Positions 34,736 to 42,458 of a stretch of DNA of 64,000 bases are shown here, piece after piece (position 1 is the stretch's first letter; every line of letters starts with the position of its first letter). A program made the position numbers and the translations under genes. Below the pieces are notes generated by a model that saw nothing but the letters and a program-made list of their open reading frames with translations, was not told the DNA's origin and searched no databases. Source of the stretch: Chromatiales bacterium (GTDB taxonomy: Bacteria; Pseudomonadota; Gammaproteobacteria; Steroidobacterales; GCA-2729495); contig JACKNI010000002.1 of NCBI GenBank assembly GCA_024234935.1, positions 496,001 through 560,000 of the forward strand, written 5' to 3'.

Positions 34736-35367
34736 TGCTGTCTTTGCTGCGTCGTGTATCGCCTTTGCTGCTGAGCGTGGCCTTGGTGGCGTGCAGTACA
34801 GGCGCTCAACAGGGCGCTGAGCGCGGCGCCAAGACTGGCGCGGTCGGCGGCCTGGTCGCGGGTGCCGTCGGCAGCATCTTCTGGGGTGGCGATGCCGTGA
34901 ATAACGCGCTGCGGTCGGCAGCGGTCGGCGCAAGCTCGGGCGCGGCAGTCGGCGCGATGCATGGTGCGGAGCAGGAAAAGAAGCGGCAAACGGCCCCGGC
35001 TTCGGTGCCGGCACCGGCCACGGGCACACCGGTCTACGACCCGGCGATGAAAGCCAGAATCGGTGAGCTGAATTTCGCCGCGAGCGAGGATCTCGCCCGT
35101 TGTCGCCATGTCAGTGCGATTTCGAAGGCCGAACGCGCATTCAGGCTTGAGACTGACGCCAAGCGGCGCAACTACGCCCTGTTGATCGAGGCCATCGCCG
35201 CCGAGGAATCGAACAATACCGGCAAGGCCAATGAGGTCTATGCGCAGTGGGGCAAGTTTGATCCTGCGCACGCCGATCGCGGCAAAGCGCGCACAGAAGC
35301 GCTCGACGGCGTGCTCAAGCTCCAGAAGGTGCGTCAGGAACAGGGGCTGCCGCCTCTTTGCAGCTGA
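34735..35367 (+). CDS. Glycine-zipper lipoprotein, third gene of the ATPase/MscS operon
   Basis: This 210-residue lipoprotein starts at ATG 34735 (MLSLLRRVSPLLLSVALVAC), with lipobox LVAC and a GGAG site eight bases upstream. A glycine-zipper region (about residues 27-76, GAKTGAVGGLVAGAVGSIFW) precedes a soluble helical C-terminal half with a basic, charged character (LETDAKRRNYALLIEAIAAE). Function unknown; a link between channel and outer envelope is inference. It overlaps the MscS gene by one base, so the three genes form a tight operon. Confidence 0.75.
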   Translation: MLSLLRRVSPLLLSVALVACSTGAQQGAERGAKTGAVGGLVAGAVGSIFWGGDAVNNALRSAAVGASSGAAVGAMHGAEQEKKRQTAPASVPAPATGTPVYDPAMKARIGELNFAASEDLARCRHVSAISKAERAFRLETDAKRRNYALLIEAIAAEESNNTGKANEVYAQWGKFDPAHADRGKARTEALDGVLKLQKVRQEQGLPPLCS

Positions 35368-35418
35368 GCGTATCGTGGCAAACAGCAGGGTTTCGCTGAT
35401 TGCCGCCTGTCCGGGTGC

Positions 35419-36510
35419 GTGCAAGAATCCCTGCCCGTGGCTGCTCAGAACATCAATCGCGGCGAAACTGCCGGCGCCGACGCGCGGTCGACGGCGCTGT
35501 TTCCCCGGCGCAGCGAGTACGATGTCACCAACACCGTACGTGTCAGCTCCGTCGATGCGGTACGCGAAGCGGTAGACGAACTGTTCGAGCTTGCCTGTCC
35601 CGGTGCCTCTTTCGACAGCCTGTGGATGGCGTTCCACGATTTCCGGCGGCTGTTCCGTGGCCAGTTTGATGGCTATGTCGGCTGCGACACCCTGTATCAC
35701 GATCAGCAGCACTCACTGGATGTGACCCTGGCGATGGCGCGGCTGCTGGCCGGCTATCAGCAGAGTTGTGCGGTCGCTGACCGTCTGGGCGTGGAGCGCA
35801 CCGTGATGGGGCTGGTCTGCGCACTGTTCCACGATTCCGGATATATCCGGCGTACCGGCGAGCGTCATCACAACGGCGCGGAATTGACCTCCTGCCATAT
35901 TGCCCGCGGCGCCGAGTTCCTTGGCAGTTATCTGCCGCGCATCGGGCTCGGGGCTTCAGTCGCTGTGGCCCGGCAGGTCGTGCATTTCACCGGCTATGAG
36001 ATCCCGTTCAATGACCTGGAACTCGATGACCCGCGCGACAGCGCGGTGGGCCATCTGCTCGGCACCGCGGACATGCTGGCGCAGATGGCAGACCGCTGCT
36101 ATCTGGAGAAATGCCGCGACCGCCTGTACGGCGAATTTGTACTGGCAGGTGTAGCCGTCGAGTTAAAGGGCCCGCGTGAACGGCTGGTGCGCTACGCCTC
36201 GGGCGATGACCTGCTGCGCCAGACGCCCGGGTTCTGGGAAGATTCAGCGCGTGCGCGCCTCGAACAAAGCTTCAATCGCGCCTATCGCTACATGGAACCG
36301 CTGTTCAACGGCCAGAACCCCTACATGGTGGCCATCGAACAGAATCTCGCCTATCTGCGCCAGTTGCTGGAAGCAAACCGGCTCGATGCCCTGCGGCGGC
36401 GGCCGCCTGTATTTACTGTCCTGCCGAACCCGATCAAATCGGTGGGTGCGCTGGTCAGCCGGCATCTCGCCAATCTCGATGCACCAGCCTCCTCCCTGAC
36501 GCTCAATTAG
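35419..36510 (+). CDS. HD-domain phosphohydrolase, PDE-like
   Basis: This encodes 363 residues from the GTG at 35419; a GTG at 35437 is possible. It carries the metal-binding HD pattern LYHDQQHSLDVTLAMARLLA, then ALFHDSGYIRR, then HIARGAEFLGSYLP, the arrangement of class I cyclic-nucleotide phosphodiesterases and related HD hydrolases. It lacks the GYP motif of c-di-GMP HD-GYP enzymes. The substrate is unknown; a cyclic nucleotide is a guess. The upstream gap of 51 bases to the lipoprotein gene would allow cotranscription with the ATPase/MscS operon, but no overlap exists. Confidence 0.8.
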   Translation: MQESLPVAAQNINRGETAGADARSTALFPRRSEYDVTNTVRVSSVDAVREAVDELFELACPGASFDSLWMAFHDFRRLFRGQFDGYVGCDTLYHDQQHSLDVTLAMARLLAGYQQSCAVADRLGVERTVMGLVCALFHDSGYIRRTGERHHNGAELTSCHIARGAEFLGSYLPRIGLGASVAVARQVVHFTGYEIPFNDLELDDPRDSAVGHLLGTADMLAQMADRCYLEKCRDRLYGEFVLAGVAVELKGPRERLVRYASGDDLLRQTPGFWEDSARARLEQSFNRAYRYMEPLFNGQNPYMVAIEQNLAYLRQLLEANRLDALRRRPPVFTVLPNPIKSVGALVSRHLANLDAPASSLTLN

Positions 36511-36530
36511 CCGACACGATCAATGCGCGC

Positions 36531-37556
36531 TCAGCGCAGTGCCGGCACCACGTGCTCGCCGATGATCTTCAGCGCGTCCATCGGGTTGTCATGCAGGCGC
36601 AAACCGATTTCGGTCTGGCCGGCCTTGCCGAAGGTCTTGAAACGCTCGATTTCCCGGTCCAGGTCCTCGATGCCACCCGTGGAAGTGAGGCCTTCGCAGA
36701 GACGGTTGCACATCTCCTCGGATACGCCCTGGATATTGCCGGAACGGTCAAACCAGGCGGCGACGAACTTGTCGAAGTTGCTGACCACCGTCTGCACCTC
36801 ATCGGGTGTCAGCCAGAGCTTGATGAGATCACCATCCAGCTTGCGCGCACGCCAGGCGAGTTCGCGACGGGACTCGCGATAGGCTTCCTTGCGGTCCTTC
36901 TTCACGTGCCAGGCCCAGAAGCTGTTCACGCGGATCGGCGACGCGCCCGGCTCGCGCTTGCCAATGCCGATGCGGACATTGTCCATGGCCGACTCGATGA
37001 GCTCCGGCGGCGTGCAGCCGATAAACACGCCGTCGGCGACGCGCGCTTCCATGCGCATCATCATGTGGCGATAGGCCGTGCCATAAACGAAGGGCGGCGG
37101 TGCCTTGAGCCAGTCGTAGGCGCAGGGATAGGTGACGTTGAAGATCTCGCCCTTGTAGCCGTCCTTGGCGAGCTTTTTCCGGCCGGCGCCGATCACGATC
37201 TCGATGGCCTCGCGCACTGCGACGACGATCTTGTCGGGCTTGTGCAGGGCCATCGCATCGAGGTTGCCTTCGCCGGCACCGATGGCGGCCATCGCCCGCC
37301 CCCCCGACAGCTCGTTGAGGCTCAGCAGTGAATTGGCGATCTTGAGCGGGTGCATCTCGAAGGGGCTGACCGCGAGCGCGCCCATGCGCAGCTTCTTGGT
37401 CGCCTGGGCCACCGGCACCAGGCTGATGAAAGCATCCCAGTGGGCGAAGTAGTTGGAGGTCCAGATGGCGCGAATGCCATAGCGCTCGGCGGCCTGGGCG
37501 AGCTCGACGAGCTGTGAAGGACCCAGATCGGGCTCAAGAATGATGTCGACTTCCAC
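36531..37556 (-). CDS. Luciferase-like (LLM) flavin or F420-dependent monooxygenase/reductase
   Basis: This 341-residue TIM-barrel enzyme of the bacterial luciferase superfamily uses reduced flavin or F420 on an unknown substrate. MEVDIILEPDLGPSQLVELA opens the barrel and LRMGALAVSPFEMHPLKIAN is a typical segment. GGRAMAAIGAGEGN matches the family GGR...G.G pattern. The GTG start has AGGAGC seven bases upstream. It has its own promoter-like sequence and operator-like repeats (37592-37639). Cofactor choice cannot be settled from sequence. Confidence 0.85.
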   Translation of the reverse strand: MEVDIILEPDLGPSQLVELAQAAERYGIRAIWTSNYFAHWDAFISLVPVAQATKKLRMGALAVSPFEMHPLKIANSLLSLNELSGGRAMAAIGAGEGNLDAMALHKPDKIVVAVREAIEIVIGAGRKKLAKDGYKGEIFNVTYPCAYDWLKAPPPFVYGTAYRHMMMRMEARVADGVFIGCTPPELIESAMDNVRIGIGKREPGASPIRVNSFWAWHVKKDRKEAYRESRRELAWRARKLDGDLIKLWLTPDEVQTVVSNFDKFVAAWFDRSGNIQGVSEEMCNRLCEGLTSTGGIEDLDREIERFKTFGKAGQTEIGLRLHDNPMDALKIIGEHVVPALR

Positions 37557-37591
37557 GGGGGCTGCTCCTGCTATGGCACTGCCTGTTGTTT

Positions 37592-37639
37592 GTTCTAATC
37601 AGTAACTCACCACTGTATCAACAGTAAGTCACCATATCA
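37592..37639 (-). promoter_or_regulatory. Promoter with overlapping operator-like repeats for the LLM gene
   Basis: On the minus strand a -35 TTGATA (37616-37621) and a -10 TAGAAC (37592-37597) are 18 bases apart. The 12-base direct repeat CAGTAACTCACC / CAGTAAGTCACC (37600-37611 and 37622-37633, 22 bases start to start, about two helical turns) overlaps them, as does the dyad ACTGT-ATCA-ACAGT (37612-37625). Repression by a bound regulator is inferred; no regulator gene is adjacent. Confidence 0.45.
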
Positions 37640-37692
37640 GTGCGAACCCGGTGTTCTATAAGGGTTTTCGCGCTGCAAGCATTGTAGCTGGC

Positions 37693-38199
37693 CTAATCGT
37701 TCCCGGATACGGTTTCGGTGCCGGTGCGATAGATGCGCAGCCCCCGAGCCTGGTAATTTGCCAGCGCTGCCGGGTGGTCGAGCGTACAGGTATGGACCCA
37801 GACGCGGTCGGGTCCCAGTCGCCAGGCATGCTCCAGCGCACTGCTCAGCATGGCACCGCCGAGCCCCTTGCCGATGAACGCCCGCAGCAGCCCGAAATAG
37901 ACGATCTCGATCCCGCCGTGCGGATCCTCGCGCAGCTCGAAGTAACCGGCGGGTTCACCGGCCCAGCTCGCGGCAAAAGTATGCAAACCCGGCGCCTCCG
38001 CGTATGCCCGCCATTTGGCCTCGTCCCAGTCCCGCTTTTCCTGCCAGGACCAGTCAGCACCGATACGACAGTACATCGACTGATTGAACTGCCAGCGTGG
38101 CGGGATGACGGGCCGGATCTGCAGGCGCGGGTCGCGGATGTGTTTGGAGCGCAGCTGCTCCGGCGCATACATCACCAGGTAGCTGACGGTAACAGTCAC
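37693..38199 (-). CDS. GNAT-family N-acetyltransferase
   Basis: This 168-residue acetyltransferase carries the acetyl-CoA signature FGLLRAFIGKGLGGAMLSSA at mid-protein and the C-terminal DHPAALANYQARGLRIYRTG. The target is unknown. The GTG start overlaps the preceding RraB-like stop (GTGA), so the two are translationally coupled. It is the last of the glmU-glmS-rraB-GNAT run, about 136 bases before the separately promoted LLM gene. Confidence 0.85.
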   Translation of the reverse strand: MTVTVSYLVMYAPEQLRSKHIRDPRLQIRPVIPPRWQFNQSMYCRIGADWSWQEKRDWDEAKWRAYAEAPGLHTFAASWAGEPAGYFELREDPHGGIEIVYFGLLRAFIGKGLGGAMLSSALEHAWRLGPDRVWVHTCTLDHPAALANYQARGLRIYRTGTETVSGND

Positions 38200-38537
38200 C
38201 GGAGCCCTGAATCCCCGCGGGCTGGCGGACAGCCCCAGCCATCGGCTTCACCGCCATGCTCGCGGGCCAGCCCGGCAATCCGCTTCTCGAGGCTGTTCAG
38301 CAAAGCATGTTCCGGCGGCATATGCCGGGTGAGCAGAACCTGCCACTTCCCGGTCTTCTCGTACGGCGAGACCTGTGCCCGCAGCCCGAGCGCCGCCGTC
38401 GCGGCCGTGGCAAAGGCTTCGGCCTCCGCCCTGATCGCAAAGATCACGAAGAAATCGATATCCCGGGGCGCAGTCAGATCGTCGCCCTGTTCCAGCATGA
38501 GGCGCAGGAGTTCGCCATTGGTATCAGCGGGGTACAC
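38196..38537 (-). CDS. rraB: RraB-like regulator of RNase E
   Basis: This 113-residue acidic protein resembles RraB, which binds RNase E and adjusts RNA turnover. The N-terminal part ends LEQGDDLTAPRDIDFFVIFA, the middle has KTGKWQVLLTRHM, and the C-terminus has the family-like AREHGGEADGWGC. E. coli RraB is 138 residues; this is a little shorter. The start is GTG 38537, without a good ribosome-binding site; later starts would lose conserved sequence. It follows glmS by 11 bases and overlaps the GNAT gene. Confidence 0.7.
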   Translation of the reverse strand: MYPADTNGELLRLMLEQGDDLTAPRDIDFFVIFAIRAEAEAFATAATAALGLRAQVSPYEKTGKWQVLLTRHMPPEHALLNSLEKRIAGLAREHGGEADGWGCPPARGDSGLR

Positions 38538-38548
38538 GCCGCAGGAGG

Positions 38549-40381
38549 TTACTCGACCGTTACCGATTTGGCGAGGTTGCGCGGCTGGTCCACATCCGTG
38601 CCGCGCAGTATGGCGACATGATAGGCGAGCAGCTGCATCGGAATGGTGTAGACCGCCGGTGCCTGCAGATAGGTCACATGTCTTGGCATGTTGATGACGG
38701 TAACGCCATCGCTGGATTCAAAGCCGGAATCCGGGTCGGCAAAAACGAACAGCTCGCCGCCACGGGCGCGGACTTCCATCAGATTGGACTTGAGTTTTTC
38801 GAGCAGGTCATTGTTCGGCGCCACCGTGATGACCGGCATATCCGCGTCGACCAGCGCCAGCGGGCCGTGCTTGAGTTCGCCGGCCGGATAGGCCTCGGCA
38901 TGAATGTACGAGATTTCCTTGAGCTTGAGTGCGCCCTCCATCGCAATGGGATGCAGGATGCCGCGACCCAGAAACAGCGCATGGTGCTTGTTGGCAAAAC
39001 GCTCGGCGAGCTGCTGCATCACGGGGTCCAGCACGAGGGTCTTCTCGATCAGGCCCGGAATCTCGATCAGACGCGTCACCAGTCCGCGTTCGCGCTCGGC
39101 ATCCGCAGTGCGGTGTTTGGCGAGCGCGATCACCAGCATGGTCAGCGCGGTGATCTGGGTGGTGAAGGCCTTGGTCGAAGCAACACCGATCTCGGGACCG
39201 GCGCGCGTCAGCATCACCAGGTCGGATTCGCGTACCAGGGAACTCTCCGGCACGTTGCAGATCGCCAGCGTAGCCAGGTAACCGGAGCCTTTGGCGAGGC
39301 GCAGGGCAGCCAGCGTGTCAGCCGTTTCCCCTGACTGGGAGATGGTCACGAACAGCGTGTTCTTTGGCACCACCGGGCTGCGATAGCGGTACTCGCTGGC
39401 GATATCCACATGGCAGGGCAGGCGGCACACCTGCTCGATCAGATAGCGTGCCACCGATCCGGCATGGAAACTGGTGCCGCAGGCAACAATGTGTACGGCC
39501 TCGACGCGGGTAAAGACCTCAGCAGCCGCCGGACCGAAAGCTGCTTGCAGCAATTTGCCGTTGGCGACCCGTTCCTCGAGCGTCTGCGCGACAGCCCGTG
39601 GCTGCTCGTGAATTTCCTTGAGCATGTAGTGCGGATACTGGCCCTTCTCTGCCGCATCGGCCGACAGCTCACTCTGCTTTTCCTGGCGCTCAACCGGATG
39701 ACCGTCCAGGTCGGTCACTCTGGTACCGGTCTTGCGGATCTCGGCTACGTCACCTTCCTCGAGGAAGACAAAGCGACGCGTGACAGGCAGCAGCGCCGAG
39801 ACATCCGAAGCGACGAAATTTCCGTCATCGGTCAAACCAACCACCACCGGACAGCCGCAGCGGGCGAGTACCAGCAGGTCCGGGTCGGCTTCACTCATCA
39901 CGACCAGCGCGTAGGCGCCATGCAGTTCGCCGACGGTGGCACGCACGGCAGAGTACAGGTCCGGCTTGCTCTTCAGGTGGTGGTGGATCCGGTGCGCAAT
40001 GCATTCGGTGTCGGTATCTGAAGCGAATACATAGCCCTGCTGCTTCAGTTCCTCACGCAGCTGCTCATGATTCTCGATGATCCCGTTGTGGACGATCGCA
40101 AGTCCGTCGAAGGAGATATGCGGATGGGCGTTCCTCTCACTCGGTATGCCGTGGGTAGCCCACCGGGTATGAGCGATACCGATGTGCGCACTGAGCGGCT
40201 CGGCATCGAGGGCCAACTGGAGTTCAGCGACCTTGCCCTGCCGGCGCTGCCGCCGGAGCCGGCCATCGCTGAGTACAGCCAGCCCCGCAGAGTCATAGCC
40301 GCGATATTCGAGCCGGCGCAGCCCCTCCATCAGGATGGGGACGATGTTCTGCCCGGCGACTGCACCAACGATTCCACACAT
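38549..40381 (-). CDS. glmS: Glucosamine-6-phosphate synthase
   Basis: This makes glucosamine-6-phosphate from fructose-6-phosphate and glutamine, the first step towards peptidoglycan and LPS amino sugars. It is 610 residues, the family length. Cys2 of MCGIVGAVAG is the glutaminase nucleophile; RLEYRGYDSAG follows, and two SIS sugar-isomerase domains fill the C-terminal half, ending in the usual LAKSVTVE. It is 155 bases after glmU. No glmS ribozyme is expected or visible in that gap. Confidence 0.97.
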   Translation of the reverse strand: MCGIVGAVAGQNIVPILMEGLRRLEYRGYDSAGLAVLSDGRLRRQRRQGKVAELQLALDAEPLSAHIGIAHTRWATHGIPSERNAHPHISFDGLAIVHNGIIENHEQLREELKQQGYVFASDTDTECIAHRIHHHLKSKPDLYSAVRATVGELHGAYALVVMSEADPDLLVLARCGCPVVVGLTDDGNFVASDVSALLPVTRRFVFLEEGDVAEIRKTGTRVTDLDGHPVERQEKQSELSADAAEKGQYPHYMLKEIHEQPRAVAQTLEERVANGKLLQAAFGPAAAEVFTRVEAVHIVACGTSFHAGSVARYLIEQVCRLPCHVDIASEYRYRSPVVPKNTLFVTISQSGETADTLAALRLAKGSGYLATLAICNVPESSLVRESDLVMLTRAGPEIGVASTKAFTTQITALTMLVIALAKHRTADAERERGLVTRLIEIPGLIEKTLVLDPVMQQLAERFANKHHALFLGRGILHPIAMEGALKLKEISYIHAEAYPAGELKHGPLALVDADMPVITVAPNNDLLEKLKSNLMEVRARGGELFVFADPDSGFESSDGVTVINMPRHVTYLQAPAVYTIPMQLLAYHVAILRGTDVDQPRNLAKSVTVE

Positions 40382-40536
40382 GGCTGAAATTATGACTTAG
40401 TGAACAGGGATTAGCGGCCAAAGATAGCGCTTTCGGGGTTACGGGGCTGTAACCTGCATCGCACTTGCGCAGGGTTGATACCGGCCCTGCCTGGCATGTC
40501 CTCGTCGTCCGGAGGACGAGCTTGTCGGTGCGCGCC

Positions 40537-41913
40537 TCAGCGTTTGGCTTTCTTCTGCGGACGCTTCCAGTTCGGGATGGTGGTCTGCCGGGAACGTTCC
40601 AGAGTGAGCTGGCCGGCGGGTGCCGCCTTGCTGATGGTTGAGCCGGCGCCGATGGTAGCGCCCGCGCCGATCTCGACCGGTGCCACCAGTTCCACGCCTG
40701 AGCCGATGAAGGCGCCGTCACCGATGATCGTACGGTGCTTGCTGGCACCATCGTAGTTGCAGGTGATCGTACCGGCGCCGACATTCACCTGGCTGCCGAT
40801 GACCGCATCACCGATATAGCTGAGGTGGTTTACCTTGCTGCCGGCACCAATCACGCTCTTCTTGATCTCGACAAAGTTGCCGAGCTTGGCCCCGTCAGCG
40901 AGCTGGACTTCGGGCCGTACCCGCGCATAGGGGCCGATATCGCAACGCGCACCGATCATGCCCTGCTCGATGACACAGTGTGAGTGGATCACCGTACCGG
41001 CACCAACGGTAGCATCGCGCACCAGGCTGAAGGGTCCGATGCGCACACCGTCGCCCAGCACCACATCGCCCTCGATGATCACGTTGGCGTCGATGCAGAC
41101 ATCGCGGCCGCACTTCAGCGTGCCGCGAATATCAATCCTTTCAGGATCAGCCAGGGTCACGCCAGACAGCATCAATGCCGTGGCAAGCCTGCGGCGGAGT
41201 ATCGCCTCGGCTTCGGCGAGCTGCGCCTTGTCGTTGATGCCCAGCACCTCATCGGCTGAGCCGGCCGTTACGGACACGACCGGAACCTCGTCCTTTACCG
41301 CCAGTCCGACACAGTCTGTGAGGTAAAACTCCTTCTGGGCATTGTTTGCGCGCAGCCGCCCCGTCCAGCGAGCCAGCAGCGCGGCCGGGCAGGCCAGCAG
41401 CCCGGTATTGATCTCGTCGATCTCGCGCTGGGCCGGCGTGGCATCTTTCTCTTCAACAATCGCGCTGATCTTGCCGCGCGCACCGCGAACGATGCGGCCG
41501 TAGCCAGTCGGCACGGGCAGCCGGGCGGTCAGGATTGCCAGCTGGCCTTTTGCCGCTTTTGCGACAAGTTTGCGCAGCGTCTCCGGCAGGACCAGCGGCA
41601 CATCACCGTACAGCACCAGTACCACGTCCCCGGGCCGGATACCGGGCATGGCCTGGCGCACGGCGTGTCCGGTGCCGCGCTGCTGAGCCTGGTGGATCCA
41701 CTTCACCGGCCGGCCGGCAAAGACCTGCCTGACCTGTTCACCACCATGTCCGTATACGACCCGCATTTCACGCGCACGCAGTGCCTCGGCCGAGCCAAGC
41801 ACATGGGCGAGCAGGGGCCGGCCGGCCAGCGGGTGCAGTACCTTGGGAAGGTCAGAGCGCATGCGCTTGCCCTGACCAGCGGCGAGAACGATAACGGTGA
41901 TGTCTTTTGCCAT
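40537..41913 (-). CDS. glmU: Bifunctional GlcNAc-1-P uridyltransferase / GlcN-1-P acetyltransferase
   Basis: This makes UDP-N-acetylglucosamine, the precursor for cell wall and LPS, in two steps. It is 458 residues. The N-terminal nucleotidyltransferase domain opens VIVLAAGQGKRMRSDLPKVL with the GxGxRMxS/T pattern. The C-terminal half is a left-handed beta-helix built from hexapeptide repeats (for example IGAGATIGAGSTISKAAPAG). It follows atpC across a 107-base region of REP-like palindromes. Confidence 0.97.
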   Translation of the reverse strand: MAKDITVIVLAAGQGKRMRSDLPKVLHPLAGRPLLAHVLGSAEALRAREMRVVYGHGGEQVRQVFAGRPVKWIHQAQQRGTGHAVRQAMPGIRPGDVVLVLYGDVPLVLPETLRKLVAKAAKGQLAILTARLPVPTGYGRIVRGARGKISAIVEEKDATPAQREIDEINTGLLACPAALLARWTGRLRANNAQKEFYLTDCVGLAVKDEVPVVSVTAGSADEVLGINDKAQLAEAEAILRRRLATALMLSGVTLADPERIDIRGTLKCGRDVCIDANVIIEGDVVLGDGVRIGPFSLVRDATVGAGTVIHSHCVIEQGMIGARCDIGPYARVRPEVQLADGAKLGNFVEIKKSVIGAGSKVNHLSYIGDAVIGSQVNVGAGTITCNYDGASKHRTIIGDGAFIGSGVELVAPVEIGAGATIGAGSTISKAAPAGQLTLERSRQTTIPNWKRPQKKAKR

Positions 41914-41930
41914 GGGCGGGGATTATAGGC

Positions 41931-42020
41931 AGGAGCGCCTTCTGTGGGAGCGCCTTCAGGCGCGATGTTTGCGGCCCGGGAAGATCGCGGCCACAGCCGC
42001 TCCCGGGACGGGCGGCGCTC
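41931..42020. repeat. REP-like palindromic cluster between atpC and glmU
   Basis: Several copies of a GGAGCG-cored palindrome are present: GTGGGAGCGCCTTCAGGCGC (from 41944), its inverted relative ATCGCGGCCACAGCCGCTCC (from 41984), and two partial copies at about 41931 and 42010. Such REP units form stem-loops and can stabilise or terminate mRNA. They resemble the copy at 43857-43881. Confidence 0.7.
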
Positions 42021-42440
42021 CTACCTGCGCTTGCCTTTGAGTCGCTGGGCCGCGCGGTAGCGCGCAGCCGCCTCGACGAGCTGTTCCTGTGCGTGGACCA
42101 GATCTTCTTTGGCGGTCGCGCCCTTCAGGGCTTCCTCGGCCGCACGGCGCGCGTCGTCTGCAGCCTGCTCATCGAGCTGGTCGGCGCGCAGCGCCGTATC
42201 AGCCAGAACCGAAACGAGGGTCGGCTGGACTTCGAGCAGGCCACCGGTGACGTAGAAGAACTGCTCGTCCTGGCCCTCCATCTGCACGCGCACTTCGCCA
42301 GGCCGCAGGTTCATCATCATCGGCGCATGGCGGGGGGCGATACCCACCTCACCATACTTGCCAGGCGCGATGACCAGGTTGCCCTCGCCCGACCAGATCT
42401 GGCCTTCGGCACTGACGATGTCGACTTTGATTGTGCTCAT
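42021..42440 (-). CDS. atpC: ATP synthase epsilon subunit
   Basis: This 139-residue subunit of the F1 central stalk couples rotation to catalysis and inhibits ATP hydrolysis. The N-terminal beta-sandwich (VDIVSAEGQIWSGEGNLVIA, HAPMMMNLRPGEVRV) and the C-terminal helical hairpin (DEQAADDARRAAEEALKGA) are both present. It lies 18 bases after atpD and is followed by the REP-like cluster. Confidence 0.96.
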   Translation of the reverse strand: MSTIKVDIVSAEGQIWSGEGNLVIAPGKYGEVGIAPRHAPMMMNLRPGEVRVQMEGQDEQFFYVTGGLLEVQPTLVSVLADTALRADQLDEQAADDARRAAEEALKGATAKEDLVHAQEQLVEAAARYRAAQRLKGKRR

Positions 42441-42458
42441 GATCTGACCGCTGTCCTG

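Noticed and set aside
40501..40520. Hairpin CTCGTCGTCCGGAGGACGAG between glmU and glmS as a terminator
   Set aside because: The stem is only six bases and no T-run follows on the minus strand. The 40382-40536 gap holds no gene or ribozyme that I can support.
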